Shown piece after piece: positions 24,522 through 32,445 of a stretch of DNA of 64,000 nt (position 1 is its first letter; each line of letters begins with the position of its first letter). The notes under the pieces were generated by a model. That model searched no databases. It saw only the letters and a list, made by a program, of their open reading frames with translations, and was not told where the DNA came from. A program made the position numbers and the translations under genes. Origin of the DNA: Xanthobacter oligotrophicus (GTDB lineage Bacteria; Pseudomonadota; Alphaproteobacteria; Rhizobiales; Xanthobacteraceae); NCBI RefSeq assembly GCF_008364685.1, contig NZ_VTTL01000001.1:372001-436000 (forward strand), given 5' to 3'.

Positions 24522-25393
24522 ACCTTCATCACCTCGCGCTTGCCGAACAGCCCCTGGGGGAACACCAGCAGGGTCAGGATCATGAGGGAGAAGCCGATGA
24601 TCTCGCGGGCGGCGGTGGAGATGTAGCCCTCGACGAACTTCTCCATCACCCCGTAGACGAGGCCGGTGATGACCACTCCCGGCGCCGAGGTGATGCCGCC
24701 GATGATGGCCACGGCGAAGCCCTTCAGCCCCGGCAGCACGCCCATGGCGGCGGAGGCCTGCACCACCGGAGCCACCAGCACGCCGGCCGCCGCGCCCAGC
24801 ATCCCGGCCAGGGCGAAGGAGAAGGCGACCACCGCATTCACATTGATGCCCATGAGGGCGGCGGCATTCTTGTTGTGGGCCACCGCGCGCATGGCGCGGC
24901 CCACCAGGGTGTGGCGCTGGAGCGCGCGCAGGCCCAGCATGGCCACCACCGCCACCAGCGGGATCACCAGCTCCTGCGGATAGATGCCGGCGCCGAGGAT
25001 GTGCATGGAGGAGGCCACCCCCGGCGAGGGCAGCGGCCGGGCGTAGCCCTGGGTCTGGATGGTGGCGAAGCTCTCCACCATGATGCCCACCGCGATGGTT
25101 GTGAGCATCCAGCCCACCGAGCCCTGCTGGGAGAGGAAGGGGCGCACCGCGATGCGCTCCAGCACCAGCCCGAACAGGCCGCCGGCCACCACCGCCACCA
25201 GGCAGGCAAGGCCCAGCGGCAGGCCCGCCGCCAGCAAATAGACGGCCAGAAGGCCGCCGATCATCAGCGTGTCGCCATGGGCGAAATTCACGGCCTTGGC
25301 CGACGACCACATGATGTGGAAGCCGAGGGCCACGAGGGCATAGATGCCGCCGATAGCAAGGCCGGACAGGATGTATTGCACCACTGTGGTCAT
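24518..25393 (-). CDS. livH: ABC transporter permease LivH
   Basis: This 291-residue integral membrane protein has about 8 hydrophobic helices. It shows the LivH motifs GLAIGGIYALVALG at the N-terminus, VNFAHGDTLMIGG, and the loop GLKGFAVAIIGGITSAPG that contacts the ATPase. It is the first gene after the binding protein gene, separated from it by a hairpin terminator at 25458-25493 that would reduce read-through. It ends in an ATGA overlap with the fused livMG gene. Together they form the inner-membrane channel. Confidence 0.92.
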   Translation of the reverse strand: MTTVVQYILSGLAIGGIYALVALGFHIMWSSAKAVNFAHGDTLMIGGLLAVYLLAAGLPLGLACLVAVVAGGLFGLVLERIAVRPFLSQQGSVGWMLTTIAVGIMVESFATIQTQGYARPLPSPGVASSMHILGAGIYPQELVIPLVAVVAMLGLRALQRHTLVGRAMRAVAHNKNAAALMGINVNAVVAFSFALAGMLGAAAGVLVAPVVQASAAMGVLPGLKGFAVAIIGGITSAPGVVITGLVYGVMEKFVEGYISTAAREIIGFSLMILTLLVFPQGLFGKREVMKV

Positions 25394-25457
25394 TGCGGGC
25401 GACCTGTCGGAGGGAGGCGGGGCCGCTCAACGCGAGCGGCGACGACGTGGGGGAGAC

Positions 25458-25493
25458 AAAAAGCGGGAGGCGGCGAGGGAAACCGCCTCCCGC
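25458..25493 (-). terminator. Intrinsic terminator between livK and livH
   Basis: On the minus strand GCGGGAGGCGG pairs perfectly with CCGCCTCCCGC (11 bp, 9-nt loop) and is followed by TTTTTGTC. It lies 6 nt after the binding-protein stop. Such a partial terminator would keep the periplasmic protein in excess over the membrane components. Confidence 0.8.
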
Positions 25494-25499
25494 GCGGGC

Positions 25500-26702
25500 T
25501 CACTTGTCGTAGGGCGAGCCCTTGAGGGGGATCAGCTTGCCGTCGTGCCAGACGGTCAGGAGGTAGTATTGCGGCAGGATGGCGTCCTGGCGCTCGGGAT
25601 CGGCCTTGTCGAAGGCCGGCTTGTAGGGGGCGACGAGGCCGTCGCGGCTGACCTGGTAGAGGGCCTGCTGCACCTTCTTCCAGTCGAAGGCACCGGCGAT
25701 CTTGATGGCGTCGGCCAGCACGTAGACCGCGTCATAGGAATTGGCGATGCCGGAGGGCGCCTTGATGTCCTTGGGGTCCTTGATGCCGGTCTTGGCCTCG
25801 ACGGCGGCGAGCAGCTTCTTGCCGGCCTCGCTTTGCGGGGTGAGGAAGGAATAGGTCTGCATCACCCGCACCCCGTTGGCGAGGGGGCCGGCCAGCTCGC
25901 CGAGATTGCCCGAGATGCCCCATGCGCCGACGATGGCCGGCTTCCAGCTCGCCTTGTCCATGGAGCGCAGGATCTGGTTGGCCTCACGGTCGAGGGACCA
26001 GACGATGGCCACGTCCGCCCCGGCGTCGCGGGCACGGATCACCTGGGGCGACATGTCCTGATCGTTCCAGTTGAAGGTCTCCGCGGCCACCAGCTCCTTG
26101 CCCTTTGCGGCGAGCGCGGCCTTCACGTCCGGCAGCGCGCCGTTGCCCCAGCCGGTGTTCTCGTAGAAGAACGCCACCTTGCCGGTCTTGGACACCTTCA
26201 GCGCCTCGTCCACCAGGAAGCGGGCCACCCACTTGTCCTTGGCGGAGACGCGGAACATGAAGTTGGGATCGCGTCCGTTCTCGATGGCCTTGGTGTTGGC
26301 CGCCCACACGCCCATGTAGGGAATGCCGATCTCGTGCACCGGGTCCACCTGCGCCAGGGCGACGGTGGAATGGAAGCCGCCGAGCACGGCGATGCACTTG
26401 TCCGCCAGCGCGATGCGGCGGGTGTTGTCGACGCCGCGCGGCGGGGCGCCGGCATCGTCATACTGGATCAGCCGCAGCTTCTTGCCGAGCACGCCGCCCG
26501 CCGCGTTGATCTCCTCGATGGCGATCTCCGCGCCCATCTTGATGGCCTGGCCGGAAAAGGCGGCCGGCCCGGTGACGGCGGCGGAATTGCCGATGCAGGG
26601 TTCCTGATCGGCCAGCGCCGCGGGGATCGAAAGGCCGGTGGAAAGGCCGAGCGCCACCGCCGCGGCCAGAAGCTGGCTGCGCAAAATGCTCCGTGGAGGC
26701 AT
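25500..26702 (-). CDS. ABC transporter substrate-binding protein, LivK type
   Basis: This 400-residue exported protein has a Sec signal peptide (basic MPPRSILRSQ, a hydrophobic stretch, cleavage near PAALA-DQ) and a type I periplasmic binding fold. The N-terminal NSAAVTGPAAFSGQAIKMG ligand segment is present. Two cysteines (CIGNS and DKCIAV) may form a disulfide. AGGAG precedes ATG 26702. It is the first gene leftward from a shared regulatory region with the LysR gene. The ligand is unknown; the surrounding amidohydrolase, amidases and cyclase suggest an amide or N-heterocycle rather than leucine. Confidence 0.9.
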   Translation of the reverse strand: MPPRSILRSQLLAAAVALGLSTGLSIPAALADQEPCIGNSAAVTGPAAFSGQAIKMGAEIAIEEINAAGGVLGKKLRLIQYDDAGAPPRGVDNTRRIALADKCIAVLGGFHSTVALAQVDPVHEIGIPYMGVWAANTKAIENGRDPNFMFRVSAKDKWVARFLVDEALKVSKTGKVAFFYENTGWGNGALPDVKAALAAKGKELVAAETFNWNDQDMSPQVIRARDAGADVAIVWSLDREANQILRSMDKASWKPAIVGAWGISGNLGELAGPLANGVRVMQTYSFLTPQSEAGKKLLAAVEAKTGIKDPKDIKAPSGIANSYDAVYVLADAIKIAGAFDWKKVQQALYQVSRDGLVAPYKPAFDKADPERQDAILPQYYLLTVWHDGKLIPLKGSPYDK

Positions 26703-26999
26703 GTCTGTTTCTCCTGCCGTGTACAGGACGTGCCGGGCATGTCCGCCCGAAAATCATCTGCGAGATGAAGCTGATATAGGCGCAGCCTCAGGACAAAGAT
26801 TATTTTCCGATCATAGATATAGGCTGAGACTATAGGCTAATATAATAGGCTGACATGCACCCTGCATCACCTTAATAACCCATTGATTATGATGGATATA
26901 TATGATTTTAACGCTCATAGTTTAGGCATATGACTATATATCATGCAATTTGACAATCACTTTTGAGCAATGCCATTTCAGGTGGTGCAAAGGTGAGCC
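26703..26999. promoter_or_regulatory. Divergent control region between livK and the LysR gene
   Basis: This AT-rich 297-nt region stands out from the GC-rich surroundings. It must hold the promoters of both genes and the LysR sites. A perfect TTGACA at 26950-26955 could be the LysR gene -35 box, but the -10 match 17 nt on is poor. The iterated repeats at 26819-26853 lie near its left-centre. Confidence 0.6.
26819..26853. repeat. Three 9-mers at exact 13-bp period, candidate operator array
   Basis: ATAGGCTGA (26819-26827), ATAGGCTAA (26832-26840) and ATAGGCTGA (26845-26853) recur with a strict 13-bp step. The direct-repeat arrangement resembles an iterated protein-binding array more than the dyad T-N11-A box typical of LysR proteins. 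Its place between livK and the LysR gene suggests control of one or both. Confidence 0.65.
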
Positions 27000-27947
27000 A
27001 TGGATCTTCGGCAGCTCAAATACTTCGTCCAGATTGCGGAAAGCGGGAACTTCTCTCGCGCGGCGGAGGTGTTGCGTATTGCTCAGCCCTCGCTTAGCCA
27101 GCAGATGAAGAATCTGGAGGAGGAGCTGGGCGTCGAACTGCTCATGCGGCATGCCCGCGGCGTCACCCCCTCCGAGCTTGGCCAGCAATTCTACGACCAT
27201 GCCCGCCGCATCCTGGAGGAGGTGGACCGGGTGAAGGACCAGGTCCGCTCCAAGTCGCTCAATCCCTCGGGGCGGGTGTCGGTGGGGCTGCCCACCTCCG
27301 CCTGTCGGGGCCTCGGCCTGCCGCTGATCTCGGCCATGGCCGAGCAGCAGCCCAACATCGCCCTCCACGTGGTGGAGGCCATGACCGGCTATCTCGACGA
27401 TTTCCTCCAGGCCGGCCGGCTGGACGTGGCCCTGCTCTATGACCACAAGGCGTTCGAGCACGTGGCCTGGACCGAGATGATGGTCGAGGAGCTGATGCTG
27501 TTCGTCGCGCCGGACCACCCTTTGGCGGCGCAGGGCAGCGTCTCGTTCCGCGACATGTTCGCGTGGCCCATCGTGCTGCCCGGCGCGCCCAACGTGATGC
27601 GCACGGTGATCGAGCAGTTCGCCGCGCGCAACGACGTGGAACCCGTCGCCATGGCGTGCGACAGCCTGCCCACCATCGCCCGCCTCGTGCGCTCCGGCCG
27701 GGCGCTGGGGGTCATGCCCCACTTCGCCTTCATGGACGAGATGGCGCGCGGCGAGATGGTGGCCGTCTCCATCCTCGACCCGACGCCGTCCTGGCGGCTG
27801 TCCGTCGTCGTCTCCCAGCGCAGCATGAACCCGCGCGGCTCCGAGGCGGTGGCCAAGGTGATGGCCAATGTCATCGCCGAGATGGTCGAGACCGGAACCT
27901 GGCGCGCCAAGCTCAAGGGCGAGAAGGCCCGCGCCACCTTGAAGTGA
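27000..27947 (+). CDS. LysR-family transcriptional regulator (NAC/CbbR-like type)
   Basis: This 315-residue regulator has the LysR N-terminal helix-turn-helix (MDLRQLKYFVQIAESGNFSR, then RIAQPSLSQQMKNLEEELG), a linker helix and two alpha/beta co-inducer subdomains from about residue 90. A Lys/Arg-rich tail of about 20 residues follows. AAAGGTGAGCC precedes ATG 27000. It is divergent from livK and upstream of the amidohydrolase by 26 nt, so it can regulate both arms in the classical LysR manner. Its similarity to nitrogen-assimilation NAC-type members would fit use of an amide as nitrogen source; that last point is an inference. Confidence 0.9.
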   Translation: MDLRQLKYFVQIAESGNFSRAAEVLRIAQPSLSQQMKNLEEELGVELLMRHARGVTPSELGQQFYDHARRILEEVDRVKDQVRSKSLNPSGRVSVGLPTSACRGLGLPLISAMAEQQPNIALHVVEAMTGYLDDFLQAGRLDVALLYDHKAFEHVAWTEMMVEELMLFVAPDHPLAAQGSVSFRDMFAWPIVLPGAPNVMRTVIEQFAARNDVEPVAMACDSLPTIARLVRSGRALGVMPHFAFMDEMARGEMVAVSILDPTPSWRLSVVVSQRSMNPRGSEAVAKVMANVIAEMVETGTWRAKLKGEKARATLK

Positions 27948-27973
27948 ACCCTGCCAGCCCGTCGAGACGCCCC

Positions 27974-29215
27974 ATGGACCTCATCGTCAAGAACGCCCGC
28001 CTGCCGGATGCGCCGGACCACCGCGCGGACATCGCCGTCGCCGCCGGCCGCATCGAAGCCATCGCGCCCGACATTGCCGCCGACGGCGAGGTGGTGGATG
28101 CCGGCGGCTGCCTGGTCGCCCCCGGCTTCGTGGAGACCCACATCCACCTCGACAAGTCCTGCATCCTCGATCGCTGCGCCTCCCAACGGGGGGACCTGGA
28201 GGAGGCCATCGCCGAGGTGGCCCGCGCCAAACGGGATTTTACCCCGCAGGACGTCTACGCCCGGGGCCGGCGCACCATCGAAAAAGCCATCGCCCAGGGC
28301 ACCACCCACATGCGCACCCACCTGGAGGTGGACCCGGGCATCGGCCTGCGCGGGTTCGAGGGGGTGATGCAGCTGGTGGACGACTATCGCTGGGCCATGG
28401 ACATCGAGGTGTGCGTGTTCCCGCAGGAGGGCCTCACCAACAATCCCGGCACCGACGAGCTGATGGTGGAGGCGCTGCGGCGCGGGGCGAAGGCGGTGGG
28501 CGCGGCGCCCTATACCGACACCGATCCCCACGGCCAGATCGACCGGGTGTTCGAGATGGCCCGCGACTTCGACGTGGACATCGACATGCATCTGGATTTC
28601 GGCGCCGATCCCACGGCGCTCGACCTCGACCATGTCTGCACGCTCACCGAGCGCTTCGGCTGGGGCGGGCGGGTGGCCATCGGCCATGTCACCAAGCTCG
28701 CTTATGTGGAACCTGAGCGGCTGGTGGAGATCGCCACGCGCATGCGCGATGCCGGCGTCGCGCTCACCGTGCTGCCCTCCACCGACCTGTTCCTCATGGG
28801 GCGCGACCGCGCCTTTGCGAAGACACGGGGGGTCACGCCGGCGCACCTGCTGCTTCAGCACGGGGTGAACTGCTCGCTGTCCACCAACAATGTACTGAAC
28901 CCCTTCACCCCGTTCGGCGACTGCTCGCAATTGCGGATGGCGAACCTGAACGCCAACATCTGCCACGTGGGCTCGGCCCACGATATGACCGAGTCCTTCC
29001 ACATGGTCACGAGCCGCCCCGCCCGCCTGATGAACCTTCCCGACTACGGGCTGGAAGCCGGCAAGGCGGCGGATTTCGTGATCATCGACAGCCCCTCCCC
29101 GCGCGATGCGGTGGCCGAGCTGTCGCCCGTCCTCGCCGCCTTCAAGGGCGGCCGGCGCACCCTGACGCGGGAACGCGCGAAGCTGCACTTTCCCGGCTGC
29201 GGGTGCGCACAGTGA
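27974..29215 (+). CDS. Amidohydrolase (cytosine deaminase/N-isopropylammelide hydrolase-like)
   Basis: This 413-residue TIM-barrel metal hydrolase has the N-terminal composite beta domain, the metal motif ETHIHLDKS near residue 56, MHLDFG near 205, a GHVTKL His near 237, and STNNVLNPF near 304, where cytosine-deaminase relatives usually have SDN with the metal Asp. The Asn at that spot is worth noting. ATG 27974 begins MDLIVKNARLPDAP, the normal family start; the longer frame overlaps the LysR gene. It couples to the downstream amidase by a GTGA overlap. Deamination or amide cleavage of an N-heterocyclic compound is likely, but the substrate is unknown. Confidence 0.85.
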   Translation: MDLIVKNARLPDAPDHRADIAVAAGRIEAIAPDIAADGEVVDAGGCLVAPGFVETHIHLDKSCILDRCASQRGDLEEAIAEVARAKRDFTPQDVYARGRRTIEKAIAQGTTHMRTHLEVDPGIGLRGFEGVMQLVDDYRWAMDIEVCVFPQEGLTNNPGTDELMVEALRRGAKAVGAAPYTDTDPHGQIDRVFEMARDFDVDIDMHLDFGADPTALDLDHVCTLTERFGWGGRVAIGHVTKLAYVEPERLVEIATRMRDAGVALTVLPSTDLFLMGRDRAFAKTRGVTPAHLLLQHGVNCSLSTNNVLNPFTPFGDCSQLRMANLNANICHVGSAHDMTESFHMVTSRPARLMNLPDYGLEAGKAADFVIIDSPSPRDAVAELSPVLAAFKGGRRTLTRERAKLHFPGCGCAQ

Positions 29216-30396
29216 GCGCCGCCGATGCGCTGGGAGCCTTCATCCCCGGCCCGCGCCTCGCCCGGCCCGGCGCGCCTGCCGGCCCGCTCGCCGGCCTCTC
29301 CTTCGCCGTGAAGGATGTGATGGACGTGGCCGGCACCTCCACCGGCAACGGCCATCCCGACTGGCTCGCCACCCACCCGCCCGCCGCGCGCTCCGCCGTG
29401 GCGGTCGAGCGCCTGCTGGATGCGGGCGCAAGCCTTGCCGGCAAGACCATCGCCGACGAACTGTGCTACTCGCTCACCGGCGAGAACGTGCACTACGGCA
29501 CGCCGCTCAACCCGGCCGCGCCGGATCGCGTGCCGGGCGGCTCCTCCAGCGGCTCGGCCTCGGCGACGGCGGGGGGCGTGGTGGATTTCGCCCTCGGCAC
29601 CGACTGCGGCGGCTCCGTGCGCGTGCCGTCGAGCTATTGCGGCCTGTTCGGCATGCGCCCCACCCATGGGCGGATCCCGCTTACCGGCGTGGCCCCGTTC
29701 GCGCCCAGCTTCGATTGCGTGGGCTGGTTCGCCCGCGACGCCGGGCTTCTGGAGCGGGTGGGCCGCGTGCTTCTGGCCGATGCCGCGCCCGCGCCGCCTG
29801 TCACCCGCCTGCTCGCCCCGCGCGAGGCGTTCGCCCTGTTGTCACCGGAGGCGGCCGCCGCCCTCGCCCCCGCGCTTCGGCTGGCGCAGGAGGCGATCGC
29901 GCCCTGCGAGGAAATCGCCCTGGCAACCGACGGGCTCGATGCCTGGTCCGCCACCTTCCGCACCCTCCAGGCCGCCGAGATCTGGGCCTCGGTGGGCCCC
30001 TGGATCGATAAGGTGCGCCCCGCCTTCGGGCCGGGGGTGAAGGAACGCTTCGACGCCGCCCGTGCCATCGCCCCCTCGGCGGTGGAGGCCGCCGCCGCCC
30101 ATCGGGCCACGATCCGCGCCCGTCTCTCGGTCCTGCTGAAACCCGGCACGGCGCTGCTGATGCCCACGGTGCCCCGCCCCGCCCCGCTGCGCGGCATGGC
30201 GACGGCCGAGGTGGAGGTGGTCACCCGGCATCTGGCCATGAACCTGCTGTGCATCGCCGGCCTCGGCGGCCTGCCCCAGGTCTCCCTGCCGCTGGCCCGA
30301 CTGGAGGGCGTGCCGTTCGGCATTTCACTGGTGGGGCCGGCGGGAAGCGACACCGCCCTGCTGCGCGCGGCGGTGGCGATGACCCGCCCCGGCTGA
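29212..30396 (+). CDS. Amidase signature family hydrolase (short form)
   Basis: This 394-residue amidase has the catalytic Lys in SFAVKDVMDVAGTSTG near residue 34, the GGSSSGSASATAGG cis-Ser loop and TDCGGSVRVPSSYCG with the nucleophilic Ser. GTG 29212 overlaps the amidohydrolase stop (GTGA), so coupling is likely; GTG 29203 is a possible earlier start. It is about 70 residues shorter than typical amidases, mainly in the C-terminal part, as in AtzF- or allophanate-hydrolase-like short forms. With the amidohydrolase it could complete stepwise release of ammonia from the imported compound. Confidence 0.86.
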   Translation: MSAADALGAFIPGPRLARPGAPAGPLAGLSFAVKDVMDVAGTSTGNGHPDWLATHPPAARSAVAVERLLDAGASLAGKTIADELCYSLTGENVHYGTPLNPAAPDRVPGGSSSGSASATAGGVVDFALGTDCGGSVRVPSSYCGLFGMRPTHGRIPLTGVAPFAPSFDCVGWFARDAGLLERVGRVLLADAAPAPPVTRLLAPREAFALLSPEAAAALAPALRLAQEAIAPCEEIALATDGLDAWSATFRTLQAAEIWASVGPWIDKVRPAFGPGVKERFDAARAIAPSAVEAAAAHRATIRARLSVLLKPGTALLMPTVPRPAPLRGMATAEVEVVTRHLAMNLLCIAGLGGLPQVSLPLARLEGVPFGISLVGPAGSDTALLRAAVAMTRPG

Positions 30397-30464
30397 CGCT
30401 CCCGAACGCCCCTGCCCCGGCGCAAGCTCCGGCCTCGACCTCCCCTGCGGCGGAATCCCGCCTC

Positions 30465-30572
30465 AGGGGCATGGCTGAGACAGGCCGCGCGCACCGCCGG
30501 ATCGGTCTTCAGCATGGTGGCGGAACCGTCGGCGACGAGGTGGCGATTCTGCGCCACACGGCCGAAGTCCGC
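30465..30572 (-). pseudogene. livF C-terminal relic
   Basis: On the minus strand this stretch reads ADFGRVAQNRHLVADG then MLKTDPAVRAACLSHAP. This parallels the intact LivF end at 32446-32560 (ADFGYVMENGRLAAHG then MLKNDPAVRAAYLGHAH) at most positions, and the nucleotide match is also clear. There is no start, no ATPase core and no stop at the expected place, so only the last roughly 36 codons remain. The rest of the 340-bp gap 30397-30736 contains no gene besides the porin leader. It records loss or rearrangement of another liv operon copy. Confidence 0.8.
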
Positions 30573-30736
30573 GCCGGCCCCGCGTCGTGGGGGGTCGCCG
30601 GAGCTGTGGCGTAGCCCCCCGCGCAAGTTAATAACTCGGAATGAATTATATATTGACCGACTGCCGTCCCTCCCCCCATTGTGGCGTCAAGAAGGCGCGC
30701 TCAAGACGCCGATAACGACACCATTGGGAGGGAAAC

Positions 30737-32212
30737 ATGCTGAAAACACACGTGAAATGGATTCTGGCCGCCGGTGCGGCAAGCTTCGCCGTGGGTGCGG
30801 CGACCAGCGCCGGCCACGCCGCAGACCTGCCCGAGAAGGCCAAGTCCGCTGAATATGTGAAGGTCTGCGCGGCCTATGGGCCCGGCTTCTATTACGTCCC
30901 CGGCACGGACACCTGCCTGAAGGTCGGCGGCTATGCCCGCATGGACACCTACCTGAACGTGACGGGGGTGTTCCTGCCCGGCGCCGGCTTCAACGGGCCG
31001 GGTGCAGGCGCCTATGGCTTCCCATTCCGGGACAAGGATGACGCGGACTATTTCACCCTCGCGCGCGCGGCGCTGGAACTCGACGCCCGCACCCAGACCG
31101 ACTACGGCACGTTGCGCTCGTATTTCCTCGGCGGCATCGAATGGAACTCCCAACAGGGTCCCGGCGTCGGCCCGGGAGCTGCGATCGATTTCGAGCGCGC
31201 CTTCATTCAGTTCGGAAATCTCACCTTCGGCTATACCCAGTCTTTCTTTGATACCGGCATTGCCTACTCCTACGCGGTCCTGTTCGAGGGCTCGAACACC
31301 TGGAACACGGTCGCGGCCTACACCGCGCAGTTCGGCAACGGATTCTCCGCCTCGTTCGCGCTGGAAGACGCCGCCAACCGGACCACGGGCGTCCAGGCGA
31401 CGGGCGCGAGCATTTCCGCCGTCACCACGCCCGAGGCCTTCCCCTTCGTGACGGGAACGACGGGGTCCGGCCTGTCCTATGCCAATTACCAGGCCGGGCA
31501 GCAGGCGCCGGATCTCGTCGCCAACCTGCGCCTGGACCAGGCCTGGGGCTCGCTCCAGGTCGCCGGCGCCCTGCACCAGGTCCAGGCCCTGACGCCCGCC
31601 TATCTCGGCGCGGTCGCCCCCGGCACCGACAGCTCGTCAACATGGGGCTATGCGCTCGGCGCCTACGCTGAATTCAAGCTGCCGATGCTGGCTCCGGGCG
31701 ACAGCCTCTACCTCCAGGCCAACTATTCGGACGGCGCTCTCAATTATGTCGGCCTCGCCGGCACCCAGCAGGGGCGCGCCACAGGCATCGGTGCCATCAA
31801 GCTGTCGGGCAGCGGCAGCATGAGCGGGGCCTACTACCCCCTCGCCGATGCGGTGATGGGTCCGGCTGGAACCTATGAGACCGTTGCCACCTGGGCGCTG
31901 CAGGCCCAGTTCCGCCACTTCTGGACGCCGACGGTGCGCAGCGCGGCATTCGGCGGCTATGTGGATGTGGACGTTCCGGCCAACGTCGTCGGCGCGGCGC
32001 CGCTTCATGCGTGGCAGCTCGGCTGCAACACCATCTGGTCGCCCGCCCGGAACCTCGATATCGGCGCCGAGCTGGTCTACACGAAGGTCGGCGGCGACCA
32101 GCCGCTCGGCATCGTCAACGCGGCCTCCGCCAGCGGCGGGACCAGTCCCACCCTGGTCGGCGGCTCCACCGATGCGCTCGCCGGCGCGGTGCGCATCCAG
32201 CGCACCTTCTGA
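30737..32212 (+). CDS. Outer membrane porin (Porin_2 family)
   Basis: This 491-residue porin has a Sec signal peptide (MLKTHVKWILAAGAASFAVG, cleavage near GHA-AD). It then has the rhizobial porin N-terminus with the VCAAYGPGFYYVPGTDTCLK cysteine pair, alternating beta strands, and the C-terminal RIQRTF ending in Phe, as required for outer membrane assembly. GGGAGGGAAAC precedes ATG 30737. It forms general diffusion channels as a trimer. It is convergent with the second liv cluster, and may supply that transporter with solute. Confidence 0.92.
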   Translation: MLKTHVKWILAAGAASFAVGAATSAGHAADLPEKAKSAEYVKVCAAYGPGFYYVPGTDTCLKVGGYARMDTYLNVTGVFLPGAGFNGPGAGAYGFPFRDKDDADYFTLARAALELDARTQTDYGTLRSYFLGGIEWNSQQGPGVGPGAAIDFERAFIQFGNLTFGYTQSFFDTGIAYSYAVLFEGSNTWNTVAAYTAQFGNGFSASFALEDAANRTTGVQATGASISAVTTPEAFPFVTGTTGSGLSYANYQAGQQAPDLVANLRLDQAWGSLQVAGALHQVQALTPAYLGAVAPGTDSSSTWGYALGAYAEFKLPMLAPGDSLYLQANYSDGALNYVGLAGTQQGRATGIGAIKLSGSGSMSGAYYPLADAVMGPAGTYETVATWALQAQFRHFWTPTVRSAAFGGYVDVDVPANVVGAAPLHAWQLGCNTIWSPARNLDIGAELVYTKVGGDQPLGIVNAASASGGTSPTLVGGSTDALAGAVRIQRTF

Positions 32213-32220
32213 TCGCAGCT

Positions 32221-32324
32221 AGAGCGGTTTCCGTTCGCATTGGCTCACGGCAATCGCTCTAGAATCTTGTTTTGACGCGTTTTCTTTACGCGAACCGGTA
32301 TCCACTTCGCTTGAAAACGCTCTG
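32221..32324. repeat. Intergenic palindromic repeat including the 43-nt element, copy 2
   Basis: AGAGCGG...CGCTCT arms frame the left half, and GCGTTTTCTTTACGCGAACC to TGAAAACG (32277-32319) is the 43-nt element shared with 12567-12609. It directly follows the porin stop and codes for nothing. Confidence 0.75.
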
Positions 32325-32336
32325 GTGGATCATAAG

Positions 32337-32389
32337 CTTGTGGTTCGACCGCGATAGATGGGTTCCAACTGTCGCGGTCGAACCACAAG
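32337..32389. terminator. 18-bp perfect inverted repeat between convergent porin and livF
   Basis: CTTGTGGTTCGACCGCGA (32337-32354) and its exact complement (32372-32389) flank a 17-nt spacer. A second hairpin, GGGGACCC/GGGTCCCC, follows near 32389-32419. The position between converging genes suggests bidirectional termination, although no T-tract is adjacent. Confidence 0.6.
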
Positions 32390-32445
32390 GGGACCCGGCG
32401 CATCCCGCGCGGGGTCCCCTCTTCAGCGCAGCGCTGCCCCGGTTC

